DNA of 64,000 bases from Fragilariopsis cylindrus CCMP1102 (lineage: Eukaryota; Bacillariophyta; Bacillariophyceae; Bacillariales; Bacillariaceae), in the NCBI GenBank assembly GCA_900095095.1, contig FMBT01000395.1:1-64000 (forward strand), in the 5' to 3' direction. Under the pieces are notes generated by a model. That model was not told the origin of the DNA, ran no database searches, and saw nothing but the letters and a program-made list of their open reading frames with translations. Of this stretch, positions 32,733-43,770 are shown piece after piece (the stretch's first letter is position 1; each line of letters starts with the position of its first letter). The translations under genes and the position numbers were made by a program.

Positions 32733-35700
32733 ATGGATTGTTCTACTGGTCGCGAACGTAATAATCACGATAATCCAGTACGTCGAAGTCATTGTCGTGA
32801 TGAAAGCAATCATAGTCGTATTCTAGATGTTCGTTGTAGCAGCTTGAGTCAAAATAACAAAGAAACAAATGGTAATGAAAAAGAAGGCACGAATAATAAT
32901 AATAGCAGCGTCAATAAGAGCGCAAATAACAATAACAATAACAATAATAACAGCATAGCAATAAAAAGAAGAATTAAACCACCAAAAAGTATTCGAAAAA
33001 CTTCGTTCTTTTCGAAAGAACGATTTTGTTTTGTGAAAATTCGTAACAATCATGATTCTCGTTTTCAGCAGCCGGAAAAGCAGCAGAGACAAAAAAATGG
33101 TGGTAGTACTACTACTACGTGTAGTAATAGTAGTATTCCATTAATATTATTATGGCCTGGATTAATGATAAATGATTTACAGAAATGTTGGAATTTAGCT
33201 GATAATAACAATAGCGACGTAGAAGAAGAAGAAGAAGAATCTTTGCTATCAAAAATTAATACCATTCGCCGAATTAATAATAATAATAATAGTAATGTTC
33301 GTATGAATGATACTAACGAGGACGATGATGCGAATCGTCAACTGTTTCAGGACTGTGTAAGTGCCACGGTATAAGGGAAACGTCAAATCCAATACTGCAT
33401 TCTAACATCTGTGCCGTTTTACTTTGTGTATATTGTCTCTTTTTTAGACGCAAGCAGCTTTAACAGATTCTCGAGCAGGAGTATTTTTATTCGGATCTAC
33501 AAAAAAGAATAAAGTGATTCCATACAAGTACGATGATGTTTATTTTTTGAATAGTAATAACAGTGATGGCAGATCTACATCAGCATCTGCTACAAAAAAC
33601 TCTACTACAATTTGTGATATAGACGTGATAAGAATTGTGGAAGAAAATATCCATATTACTGGTCATCAAGAAGCAATAAAAGAGTGTACTGATTTTTTCA
33701 AGCAGTACGGCACTGGTGCAATATTACAAGGAACGTCATCATCGTCATCAAAAGAAGTGCATCGTAGTCGTAGCAGTATTAATGCCGTTAATATCAAATC
33801 AAATACTCTTGCTGCTACAGGACGCTTCGATAATAATGGCGTTTCTTCTCCTAATCACTCGCTTACTTCTCCTTCTTCTCAAGGTGCAACGGTAGGCAAT
33901 AACAATGTTTGTATCGGGCCGAACAAAAACGATAACACTCACCATGGACCTTTATCACCCTCTTCTGGATCGTCTAACGATGTCGCTAAGAATAGCAACA
34001 CCACTACCGATAATACTTCTACTTCTTCTACTACTACTAGTAGTCCTACGATCAATGATCATAATATGGAACTGTTTCTTGAATCTATGAATCGATCTGC
34101 CAGGAGTGGTCATCGTCTTCTAATCAATAGTGACGATGTTGCTTCTAATACTGAAGAGGTGGAAGAGAAAGATAACAACGGGAATGGGAACGACATTGCT
34201 AAAAGAGGAGCAACGGAAGATGACGATACAACTGATAACTCATCCTCATCCGTAACAGTCGACGATACTACGAAAAAGGATTTGAAAACAAACACTCAGT
34301 TACTCGATACTGATGACTCATATGCAAAAGCATTCGACGATGCGCAGAATATACTTGGAACTAATCAATCCCTCCATACTGATTCTTTTGAAAGTACTGA
34401 GTTACTAAACCACGAAGAATACGACGATGGTGATACCATTCTTGTTCCTGCAATTACGAATAACAAAACCGACAAAGATGTTCTTATTTGGCGCGCACCA
34501 ATAAGTAGGAGTAGAAATGATAGCAAAAAGAAGATGAAGAAGATTTGTGGTCGTAAAACGATAGGAAAACCCTGGACCAGCTACGAGAAGGGTAGTTTTC
34601 AAGAGGGAATTACATTATTCTGGGACCCAACTGTCAATGGACAATATAATGATTTCGCGAAGGTAATGCATGACAGAAAACTTTTAATGAATCGTACGGC
34701 GAAAGAAATATTAAATTATGCAACTTATTACTTTGAAAAACGAGCAACAACGAATATTATGCATAATGAATGTACACGATTCGACATTCTCCAGCCATAA
34801 AGCTGACATCATTATTAGACCATCATCGAGTGAAGGATCCCGATATGCTCGAAGATGTTCAACGTCGTGCGGCAGCTTACTTCGAGGATAATGGATATAT
34901 AATGAACGAAGACGAGTTTACTGATGAAGAACACGCATTGTTCTCAAATGGAATCACATTATTAGGTACACCATGTAGTGGCTTAGAAACGTTTGGAAAA
35001 GAAATTGATTACTATAAACTTTTACCGACTCGTACAGTTAGACAGATTATCAATCATGCCCGTACCTTCTTTATTGAGGATCCTCGCCGAAGCAAAAAGA
35101 CGCGCATCAGGACAACTACGGTAGTTTCTGCGTTTGATAGAAGCGAGACTGAAGATTCAACGATTAAGCCGAAAGAACCACAGGGTCAAAACAGTAAGTC
35201 GTCATACTGGGAAACAGAGCAATGCGGGCCTAGAAAGCGTAGAAAACCGTTCTGGCAGACCGATAACAATGGCAATGGTAACACCGATACGACAATGACA
35301 TCGCGTTTAACAAAAGCCCTACCAGCAGCTAGAAATAAAGTTGCACAATCAAGACCACCAAGAACTCAACGAGCAAAGGCAAAAAATAAATCGAGAATTA
35401 CATCAACAGCAACAGTACCAAAATATGTGAAGGAAAAACTAACAACATCTACAGCAGCAACAAAAATGAATATGACGGCGAAAGCAAAGACAAAAATGCA
35501 TAAAGCAGCAAGAACGAAAAAAACGAAAGCATCATTAAAAATTAGGGATATTGCAGTAGATAGAAAACCGACTCCAACACAGCAACTTTTACAACAGGAA
35601 CATCAGCAAAAAAGGGAAGCGGGAACACCTAGCATTGTACCAACAAAAAAAGTTAAACTAAAAACAGTTCATGACGACAGTTGGTATGTTGCTTATGCAG

Positions 35701-36086
35701 TACTAGTAGATTTTTATAGATTGAACGGACATACGAGTGTGCTTCGTAGTGATCCAAATCAGAAATTGATGGGATGGGTAAAGCGTCAACGAAATAATCG
35801 ACGTGTAGGTAAATTATGTCAAAAGAAAATTGACGAATTAGACCAATTGAGGTTTGTATGGCATCGAACCAATCATGCATGGGATGCTAAATACAATATG
35901 TTAGTAGAATACCAAAAGAAATTCGGTCATTGTATTGTTCCTTCGGAGACTTTCTATCTTCCATTATCTGGGTGGATAAACCGCCAGAAGCATCTCTACC
36001 GTAGTAGACACGAATTCAAATACTTGACACCTGATGATCGTACTGAGGCATTACAAAAAATTCCTGGCTGGTCTTGGGAAATCTGA
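32733..36086 (+). CDS. Myb/SANT-like and helicase-associated (HA) domain protein; one frame change
   Basis: Exon 1 is 32733-33356 and exon 2 starts at 33448, across a 91-base intron with a GTAAGT donor. The N-terminal 550 residues are Asn/Ser/Asp low complexity. A first SANT-like unit reads WTSYEKGSFQEGITLF (34573 on); a second reads DEFTDEEHALFSNGITLLG (34912 on). A basic Ala/Lys/Thr-rich linker follows, then two HA repeats (DDSWYVAYAVLVDFYRLNG and AWDAKYNMLVEYQKKFGH, 35670-36080). The frame changes between 34760 and 34800, where ORFs 33514-34800 and 34770-36086 overlap. A 23-base GT...AG stretch there (34775-34797) would restore the frame if skipped, but is far shorter than any normal intron. 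SANT-like and HA domains suggest nuclear DNA binding. HA-domain proteins are numerous in diatoms; their role is unclear. Confidence 0.7.
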
Positions 36087-36431
36087 GGCATTAACAAAAA
36101 ATTCCTGACAGATATATCATAGGAGTTTAATGCTGGGTAAAAGTGAGTACTTTATTTACTATCATATTATAACAAAACTTATCCTTAAAAGTGCACGCTA
36201 AAAACATCCAGTATAATAACTTTAATATTACCTTGTATGCATAGTCTCATTATATACTATAGGTCCTACCAGGATATTCGTACTGCTCAAAAGATATGAT
36301 ATGTTGTTCATTCGATCGACGTTAATTTCGACTGATTGATCGACATCCGGTCAAGATGTTACAGTGAACTACTACACTGCCAAAAACTATTGCTTATTCT
36401 CCTAACAATTAATAACCAGTCTGTCTACAGT
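36040..36431 (+). repeat. Left arm of a long imperfect inverted repeat
   Basis: Positions 36111-36431 pair with the reverse complement of 38361-38681 along nearly their whole length, at roughly 80 percent identity by eye. Shared blocks include CATAGGAGTTTAATGCTGG, GTATGCATAGTCTCATTATA and CCTAACAATTAATAACCAGT. Weaker similarity reaches back into the end of the HA gene (ACTTGACACCTGA). Confidence 0.8.
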
Positions 36432-36935
36432 ATTATATTGATACAAAATGATCGTCGGATTAGTCTTTCGCGAAACGAACGAAATCGGACCAAAACAATT
36501 GTATGTACTGGCATAGTATACGGTACTAGTTGTAGTATCCTTGTATGCGTATTTGGATCTTTGTTTACAAAACACTTAACTCCAGCGAGCGCCAAGTGAG
36601 CGCGCGCTTCTGTCGTAGGAATTATTAATCGATAAAAGCGCGTTGAAACTCGGTCGGAGCGTTCTTTTGAAGTCCCCTTTCTCTTTTTTCGTCCCCAGAC
36701 TACAATCTTTTTTCTTCACGTTTGTTTTGTTGCTGGTTTTTGTCCTAAAATAGAATTCATTTCACCATTGATTGTATTTTGTACATCCACACACAGCCAT
36801 CCCAAGTTTTGTTGTCATCGTATATCATCACGACTACAGTATTCAACCCCTAAACCGACTGCCAGTTCAGTCGCACATACATCATTGACACGACACGACG
36901 ACGACGGGACGCGGAATATAATTTAAGATAGGATC
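36432..36935. promoter_or_regulatory. Upstream region of PDZ gene
   Basis: About 500 bases between the left inverted arm and the PDZ gene. It should contain that gene's promoter. A CG-containing stretch (GCGAGCGCCAAGTGAGCGCG) lies near 36585. No specific site can be assigned. Confidence 0.3.
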
Positions 36936-38293
36936 ATGCAAACAATAATAAATAGAAATAATAATCGTAGTAGTAGTGATGACGGCGGTGGCGTCATCGT
37001 CGTCGTCTTGACGTCTACGATTAAGACTGCGATTACGTTGTGTGTATTATTATTATTATGGGCTACCTACAGTTGTACAAATACAGTAGTTGTATTGCAG
37101 CACATCATCCACCCCGTTGTTGTAGTAGTAGTGGACGGTTTTTGTTATTCTGAAAGACGACGACACGTCATACCTTCTTTCAATGATGATGCAATAAAGG
37201 GGAGAAGATTATTTAGTAGTAGTAGTAGTAGTAGTAGTAGGGCAACGGCGACGACGACGAGAAATAATAATAGTAAAATCAATTCAGTACTATTTGGCAG
37301 TAATAATAGTCTCGATGACGACAGCACCGCTGACATCAAAATGGCGGCAGCAGATGATAACAATGATACAACACGTATATTACAAGAAAAAGCAGCAGAA
37401 TTACGACGTGAAGTGAAGGAATATGAAGAAATTAAAAATTTACAGAAAACAAAAATTGAAGAAACAAATCAAGAACTTCAGAATCAAAAAGATGACTTAC
37501 GTCTTAGGTGCGTTTTGCGTTGGGTTGCGTTGCGTTGTGTTGTGTTGCGATGGGATGGGATGTGATGGAATGGAATGGGACACACTACATGTACCACACT
37601 TACCTCTTCATAATAAAACTTTAACATGAGGTAGTCGATGTCAAAAAGTCTTCTATTACTCACTTGATTTGTTTTTATTTATCTGTTTATATCTTCTCGT
37701 TTTTGTTGTTGTTGTTCTATCTTTTAAAAAAAAAAAGATACTCTGTTGAAATTCCTATATTAAAAGGTGATGGTACTGAGGTTATGGAACGTTGTGAGTT
37801 TAGACCAAGAATAAAGCAACAACAGCAAAAGATATTGGCTGATGCTGGAGATGAAGGCAAAGACGACGATGACAAAAATGACGACGACAACACATCACCA
37901 GTATTATCACGAATTATAGCAATTCAAGCACCATTACCATTAGGGATTATTCTAGGACAAGATATTACTGTTGGAAATATAGGAGGAGGAGGAGGAGGAG
38001 GATTAATAACAACAGTAGATGATTTAGCAGTTGATGGGAATGGTTCTGTTATAGGTGGTATACAAGTGGGTGATATTGTTCGTGGTTGTACCGCATGTCA
38101 AAGTACAATGGAACAACCAACATGGCAATTAATACTGGGTGGTGTGGGACAACCAAAAACAACACGGATGATGTTTTCCTGTGATAATCAACCATTAGAA
38201 GAAATATTAACTGCCATATCATCGAATACTATGGATCCACAACAACGGTATGTATGGTTAGTTCTGGAACGAATAGAGAATAATATAGAATAA
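36936..38293 (+). CDS. PDZ-domain protein, probably plastid-targeted
   Basis: Exons are 36936-37507 and 37738-38293, with a 230-base intron (GTGCGT donor, poly-A then AG acceptor). Splicing gives 375 residues. The N-terminus holds a hydrophobic stretch (TAITLCVLLLLWATYSC), then a Phe-containing basic segment (VDGFCYSERRR), as in diatom two-part plastid presequences. A coiled-coil-like Lys/Glu segment ends exon 1. Exon 2 has a PDZ-like fold (PLPLGIILGQD, then SVIGGIQVGDIVRGCTA), then PTWQLILGGVGQPKT and MDPQQRYVWLVLER, a C-terminal block shared with conserved algal and plant plastid PDZ proteins. The partner is unknown. The gene lies between arms of an inverted repeat. Confidence 0.72.
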
Positions 38294-38360
38294 AAATAGA
38301 ATACAATTGATTGTTTCGCGAAGGACTATCCGACAGTCTCATAATGTATTAACTATAAAA

Positions 38361-38745
38361 TTGTAGTCAGACTGGTTATTAATTGTTAGGATAATGACAA
38401 CATGCAAAATTTTCTCGGGCATACAGTAATACACTGTAACATCTTGACCGCGGCTGTAGATCAATCAATCGAAATTTAACGTCGATCAAATGAACAACAT
38501 GTCATATCTTTTGAGCAGTACAAATATCCTATTATAGTATATAATGAGACTATGCATACAAGGTAGTAAAAGTTATTATTTTGGACGTTTTAACGTGCAC
38601 TTTTATAGATAAGCTTTGCTATATTATGATAATATATAAAGTACTCACGTTTAAACCAGCATTAAACTCCTATGATATATCTATATATCTTTCTATATCA
38701 TAATCATTGTTCAGGTGTCAAGTTCAGTTACAGTTTACAATATTC
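38361..38745 (-). repeat. Right arm of the long inverted repeat
   Basis: This is the mate of 36111-36431. Beyond 38681 it continues with a degraded inverted copy of the HA gene 3' end (reverse complement of CTTGACACCTGA near 38716-38727). So the arm derives from the HA gene flank and not from an independent transposon. Confidence 0.7.
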
Positions 38746-38757
38746 TGCGTTCGTTTT

Positions 38758-39915
38758 CTATCCAGTATAAGGTACCGCAGTAACAATCTTATTTCCATAA
38801 ATATCTTGATCAACTACAATACGGACACGTTCCATGTTAATATCATATGTAACAAGTCTGTTTGCAGAAATAATCTCGACGTTTAAGTTTGGACATGCAC
38901 CGGTATCGATATACTGTTTTTCTAACCAATCCTTTGCATCCGTAACACACAGTCCTACCAATTCTGGCCAGTTTTGAATATCAGAAGGACAATCATTGAT
39001 TGTATCATCGACGATCAAATTTGTTCTAGGACATGATCGAATTGTACATGGATCACCACACTGGACCTGATCATCTCTATATTCAATGTCTGGATCGCAA
39101 GATATACTCGCCATCGCACACTGCCACGTGTCGTCGTCATATGAGCACCATGTCAATGGGGTGCATTTTAGATCATTTGCAGAGGTACCAGTATAGCGAT
39201 AATCAAAGTCACATTCAAGATCATCTTCATATGAACCTGGAGGTAAAGGGTCGTTATCAAATAGTAACACATCTCGGGATGGACAGATTTCATTTAGTTC
39301 ACAGACATCACTACACTGGACCTGATCATCTTCATATTCAATTTCTGGATCGCAAAAATAGGTCCTCATCACACACAGCCACGTGTCGTCGTCGTTGTAT
39401 GAGCACCTTGTTAATGGGGTGCATTTAAGATCATTTGCAGTGGTACCAGTATAGACATATTCAGAATCACACTGAAGACCGTATTCATATGAACCTGGAC
39501 GCTGAGGCATGTTCACAATTTCGAGTATCTCAACTCGGGATGGACATACGTTGACTGGTCCACAGACATCGCCACACTGGACCTGATCATCTTCATATTC
39601 AATTTCTGGATCGCAAAATATACCCGACATCACACACTGCCACGTGTCGTCGTCGTTGTATAAGCACATTGTCAATGGGGTGCATTTAAGATCATTCGCA
39701 GAGGTACCAGTATAGATATATTCAAAATCACACTGAAGACCGTATTCATATGAACCTGGAAGCTGAGGCTGGTTCACAATTTCGAGTATCTCATCTTGAG
39801 ATGGACAGGCAACAAGCGGAGCACGTCTAGTGTTCCCTTGTTTGTCAAACAAGCGAACTTTTGTGGCGGTAGCAGTTGCGACTAGAAGAGTTAAAATGAA
39901 AAGGGAAAAATTCAT
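38758..39915 (-). CDS. Secreted Cys-rich repeat protein with C-terminal potato inhibitor I domain
   Basis: A single exon encodes 385 residues. Residues 1-18 are a signal peptide (MNFSLFILTLLVATATAT). Three tandem units of about 85 residues follow, each with the pattern CPS, YEYGLQCD or similar, YTGTSANDLKCTPLT, DDTWQC, CDPEIEY, VQCGDVC; Cys spacing is conserved and suits disulfides. Residues about 313-385 match the potato inhibitor I (eglin/CI-2) fold: WPELVGLCVTDAKDWL, then LVTYDINMERVRIVVD and a final TAVPYTG. By alignment to eglin the P1 residue is the Tyr of VTY-D, which suits chymotrypsin- or subtilisin-like proteases. So this is likely an extracellular protease inhibitor; the repeats are unrecognised. 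The three repeats are very similar in DNA. Confidence 0.8.
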   Translation of the reverse strand: MNFSLFILTLLVATATATKVRLFDKQGNTRRAPLVACPSQDEILEIVNQPQLPGSYEYGLQCDFEYIYTGTSANDLKCTPLTMCLYNDDDTWQCVMSGIFCDPEIEYEDDQVQCGDVCGPVNVCPSRVEILEIVNMPQRPGSYEYGLQCDSEYVYTGTTANDLKCTPLTRCSYNDDDTWLCVMRTYFCDPEIEYEDDQVQCSDVCELNEICPSRDVLLFDNDPLPPGSYEDDLECDFDYRYTGTSANDLKCTPLTWCSYDDDTWQCAMASISCDPDIEYRDDQVQCGDPCTIRSCPRTNLIVDDTINDCPSDIQNWPELVGLCVTDAKDWLEKQYIDTGACPNLNVEIISANRLVTYDINMERVRIVVDQDIYGNKIVTAVPYTG

Positions 39916-40674
39916 TGTTTTGCGTTTATATCTTGGATGTATTTGTATGCTTATTATTTTGTATTAATATTTTTCTTGAATTTGTAAGTTTTGTTATTTA
40001 TTTTTGTGTGTTTAAAAAAAGTACTTTAAAAATCGATTTACTTTTTCGTATTGCGATTGGATTCATTTATCAAGCACGATCCGTTGTCCGCAAAAACTGC
40101 TTCAAGGTAGTCACTTCTTGGGGTGATTTGAAATAAAAATGACCTCCTTTCGCGTTATTTTCGATTTCTCATTATGCAATGAATACGCCTTTCAATCGTG
40201 CAGTTAAATCGTGCAGTCTTAAGTGAGGTTTGTTTTGGTCACTTTTCCGTTTACGTACTGTACAATATGTAGGTAACGATGCTTAACGACATGCAATAAA
40301 TATATATTCAGAAGAACAGAACTGATTTTTTTTTGTATATGTTTTTGGAAAAAAACAGTATTTTTCAAAGCAACTCGAATTTTGGTTGAGACTATAATCC
40401 ACTTGGTATTCATCATTATTATTCATCATTTTCTTTACTCTCACAATTCCACTTTCGCCTAACTCCCAAACACACACACATCCATTTACTGCACTTTCCA
40501 CACCATTGTTCTTTTTCTATTCTTTAATATTACTTATACTTTGGTAAGATAAATAAATTCTACTTATTTCGCGGCATGGTGACAATATGGGATTGTAGTG
40601 GGCTAACTTTTGCTAATTATATCTCATTGTCTCTTCTTCTTTGTTAGACCTCTTACTATACAGTATTTTATACC
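39916..40674. other. Intergenic, no gene seen
   Basis: AT-rich spacer with the upstream region of the inhibitor gene. Short ORFs on both strands lack coding signs. Confidence 0.45.
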
Positions 40675-40920
40675 ATGATGATGAACAACAACATTAATAA
40701 TGAACCTAAGGATGGCACTATCCTTCCTGAAGAACTCCAATTACCTGGACTTGATGGTGATGCATGTGGTTCTTCTACTCGAGCTGCTGTCCCTCTCCCA
40801 CATCCCCATACTTATGGTAAACTTGTTCAGGCAGTCACTGGTACTAAGTTGAGGAATTATATCAATCGAAAACAACGGATATTTACTACTAATATTGGGT
40901 TTGTTTTATATGTGGCCTAA
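40675..40920 (+). CDS. Small hypothetical protein, 81 residues
   Basis: The ORF starts with Met and Asn-rich codons, then PEELQLPGLDGDACGSS and HTYGKLVQAVTGTKLRNYI. The middle looks coding, but no family is recognised. It could be a small gene, or the first exon of a longer or decayed one. Confidence 0.3.
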   Translation: MMMNNNINNEPKDGTILPEELQLPGLDGDACGSSTRAAVPLPHPHTYGKLVQAVTGTKLRNYINRKQRIFTTNIGFVLYVA

Positions 40921-41259
40921 CTAATTCTGATGCAAACAACTAGCTTTTAAAAAAAAGAGAGACGTTGATATTATGTATGTATCCGTTCATTAGAAAATCA
41001 AAACAAACAATGAAATAAATAAATAAATAAATAAATATTCGAATGGAGAGATACGCTTATATTTACATTAACAGCGCAACTACCTACCTACTACTGTATG
41101 TAAGAAGATAAAAAAAACTTAAATAGAATAATTATAATATTACATTAAAAACTTAATGAAATAAGATAGTTCTGAGAGTTTCACTACAGTAATATATTTA
41201 TTTTATTTTATATTGATTGATTGATTCGTCGTCCTTTACTACTAGTACAGTGCGTACTA
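40921..41259. other. Intergenic with AAAT run
   Basis: It holds an AAATAAATAAAT run near 41017-41034 and likely the 3' end of the HIT gene on the minus strand. Nothing else was seen. Confidence 0.4.
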
Positions 41260-42084
41260 CTAATCTTCCTTCAATGATAATGATAATTGTCGATACCTAG
41301 TTGCTTCATTTGTCATCATTTCTTCTGTACGATCAATACGTTCCTTATCATTAGGTACATTCAAATTATGTTGACTATTTTGTGTTTGTTTTTCATCTAC
41401 TAATACTGTGGTGGGTGCCCATTTTTCTAATTTATCATATATCTCATCATTATTTTTAAAATCATTTGATGAACGTGGTAATATATGTACATGAACATGT
41501 GGTATACTTTGTCCAGCATCTTGACCATCTTGTACGGCAATATTAAATGCGGTTGTTTTTGGATAAGCAACTTTTAAGATCGTTTGAACACGACGTACCA
41601 ATAACCACATATCAATATATTCTTCTTCTGTTAAATCTTCGATGAAAGGTACAATACGTTGTGTTGTTACTAAGACATGACCTACTACAATTGGACGTAA
41701 ATTCACAAAGGCGATACTACCACCACCTATCTTTGGTGATGTACAGAATATATTTGTTGTTGGTATTATAAATTTACCAAATCTATGAACAATAGTCATA
41801 CTGTCTTCTTCTTCGACTTCGACTTTGACTGCTGCTTTATTATCGTTACTATTATTACTATTCGTGTCCATCATAATCCTTGACGAAGTAATAGAAGACG
41901 ACGACGATACTTGTCCGACGACGAATGCTGCGAGATTATTATTATTATTAGACGTCGCTGCTACTACTTCGACTATTGGTATAGATGTTGTCGAACACAA
42001 TAATAATAATGACAGAAATAATAAATGATGATAGGATAAATAATATACAATTCGTGGTGGTAATAGTAATACCAGCAGACGCAT
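41260..42084 (-). CDS. FHIT-like HIT-family nucleotide hydrolase
   Basis: A single exon encodes 274 residues. The N-terminus (first 45 residues) is strongly hydrophobic and may be a signal or anchor; a Ser/Asn-rich linker follows. The HIT domain covers about residues 95-205: FGKFIIPTTNIFCTSP, AFVNLRPIVVGHVLV, TAFNIAVQDGQDAGQS and the catalytic PHVHVHILPR triad (about residues 190-200). The order and QDG..AGQ..PHVHVH motif fit the FHIT branch (diadenosine polyphosphate hydrolase). Human FHIT is about 147 residues; here the extra length is N-terminal and a Gln/Asn-rich C-terminal tail. The N-terminal extension suggests an organelle or ER location. Confidence 0.88.
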   Translation of the reverse strand: MRLLVLLLPPRIVYYLSYHHLLFLSLLLLCSTTSIPIVEVVAATSNNNNNLAAFVVGQVSSSSSITSSRIMMDTNSNNSNDNKAAVKVEVEEEDSMTIVHRFGKFIIPTTNIFCTSPKIGGGSIAFVNLRPIVVGHVLVTTQRIVPFIEDLTEEEYIDMWLLVRRVQTILKVAYPKTTAFNIAVQDGQDAGQSIPHVHVHILPRSSNDFKNNDEIYDKLEKWAPTTVLVDEKQTQNSQHNLNVPNDKERIDRTEEMMTNEATRYRQLSLSLKED

Positions 42085-43215
42085 TTGTGAATAATAAATA
42101 TAAAAGTATATGGTAGGAAATATAGGATGCTATATAAGTATTCTCAGAAAGGATATTAACCACCAGCATTTATTACTGTAACTGTACTGTTCAAAGTGGG
42201 TTTGTTTGTTTGTTTGTTTGTTTGCTTGCTTGCTTGCTTGTTTGACCACTCTAATATCGGCAATGTGCTTTTTCTGTTACTTGTCGTAAGTGATGACGAT
42301 CCTCGTGCCGTCCGTCGTCAAAATCATTGATGTGATTTTCTTCGATCTCTTTTGAGATTTGGTACTTACTAGCAGGTAATAGGAGGGGGAATAATTTAAT
42401 TTCTTACTTGTGGGGGGGGGATCAAGATCAACGCGAATTTTTTACTCTATTTTAAAGTGTACTAGCGCAATAACAGTAATTAACGCTAGATCACTAATAC
42501 GACGGTAGGCCTGAGGACGCATTTTGTGGATAGATTTTAAGGTTTCAAAAGCGCTTTTTATCTCGTGATACATACTTCCTCGCAATAGCGCGTATGAATC
42601 GAATGAATCATACGGTGCACGGAGGAAGTACTGTACTTCATAGTACAGTAACAATTTCTACTGTACTGGTACACAAATTGAAAATTTTCTATCATCCAAA
42701 TCATTTCCCATTTAAAGCATTACAGCACCCTCTATAATATTTCACTGCACACATCGAATAGTAGCGTAACACGACGTGGTGTATTGAATAAACATATCGT
42801 CGTACTTTGCGATCAATTATTAGTGGTCGTCCTTATGGCATGCCTTTTCGAGCTTTCGCGAGGGAGGACATGCTACAAGGTGGTGTGGGCCGTGGGAAGG
42901 AGCTACTGTATGGTTTCGTGTAGTTGGTAAGTAGCATAATGATACAGTAGCAATTCGATGAGGACGAGTCGGGGACTATGATGGTGAATTTGGTGACAAA
43001 ATCTCTTATTTGCTGCATCGGTCGATACGGTATACCAACAATGCTGCTATAATTTAGTTTGCTTGTGATAGTGCCCAGTGGTCAGCGGTGGGATAGGAAA
43101 TACTACTAAGCAGTCTAAATAATTCGTATGTATCTATTTTTAGTAAAAATAATCATCATGACTCTACTTGGATCGGTGTACATGCATATAAATAAAACTA
43201 GTATAGAAAAGAACA
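42085..43215. other. Intergenic, microsatellites and a hairpin
   Basis: It contains a TTTG/TTGC run (about 42200-42243), a poly-G run near 42411, and a stem-loop with 9-base arms TACTGTACT and AGTACAGTA (42629-42650). No gene was supported. Confidence 0.45.
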
Positions 43216-43219
43216 AAGC

Positions 43220-43770
43220 AGCCAAACTAGATCTAGAACGTCCAAGACCGAGGAAGGTCCAAGGGCAACGTCGCAACTTCTTCAGGAGAAGCTCCGTATC
43301 GTTTCAAGTATGTCGTCATGGTCGGATCGTCCACCTCCCACCCAAATCCATCACGAACGACTACTTGTGTGAAGATCAACATAAGAGTCTGCATCTCCCC
43401 CATCCTTTACTGTTCCAGTCTGTTCCGTGACTGCGTTCACACTAGGACTGGCAGTGAGGTCGTAATACAAGCGTTTGTCAGTGACGGCGAGGAAAATTCT
43501 CGTAACTTCATCAAAACCATAAGCAACTGTAATTATAACCATCTGTTACGGTGAGACGACGGGTTTCTCTATTCTTGATAAGAGGAATTACAGAAATATT
43601 TCTTCGTCGGATGGCAACAATGGGATTGTCCTCTCCTTCAAGAAGGATCCCATATAGCGATCAGGGTTGTTTGGTACTGGTAGAGATAAGACTACGCCAG
43701 TTTTCCCGTTGCGTTCCTTTGCCCTCATAGTCTTTCAAGATAATGCGGTCGCTGATATTGATGGTCATGG
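43220..43770 (-). pseudogene. Decayed gene of unknown family
   Basis: On the minus strand three frames in turn carry coding-like segments: TINISDRIILKDYEGKGT, then LLEGEDNPIVAIRRRNISV and IKNRETRRLTVTDGYNYS, then YGFDEVTRIFLAVTDKRLYY, then DDPTMTTYLKRYGASPEEV. Base composition is more balanced than the spacers. No single ORF spans it and no intron signals join the parts, so it looks like a broken gene. The family is not recognised. Confidence 0.4.

Noticed and set aside
36111-38681. Foldback transposon carrying the PDZ gene
   Set aside because: The right arm carries a trace of the HA gene end and the left arm abuts that gene, so a local inverted duplication explains it better.
39033-39428. 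131-residue plus-strand ORF, His-rich
   Set aside because: Antisense of the Cys-rich inhibitor gene; the repeats there make both strands open.
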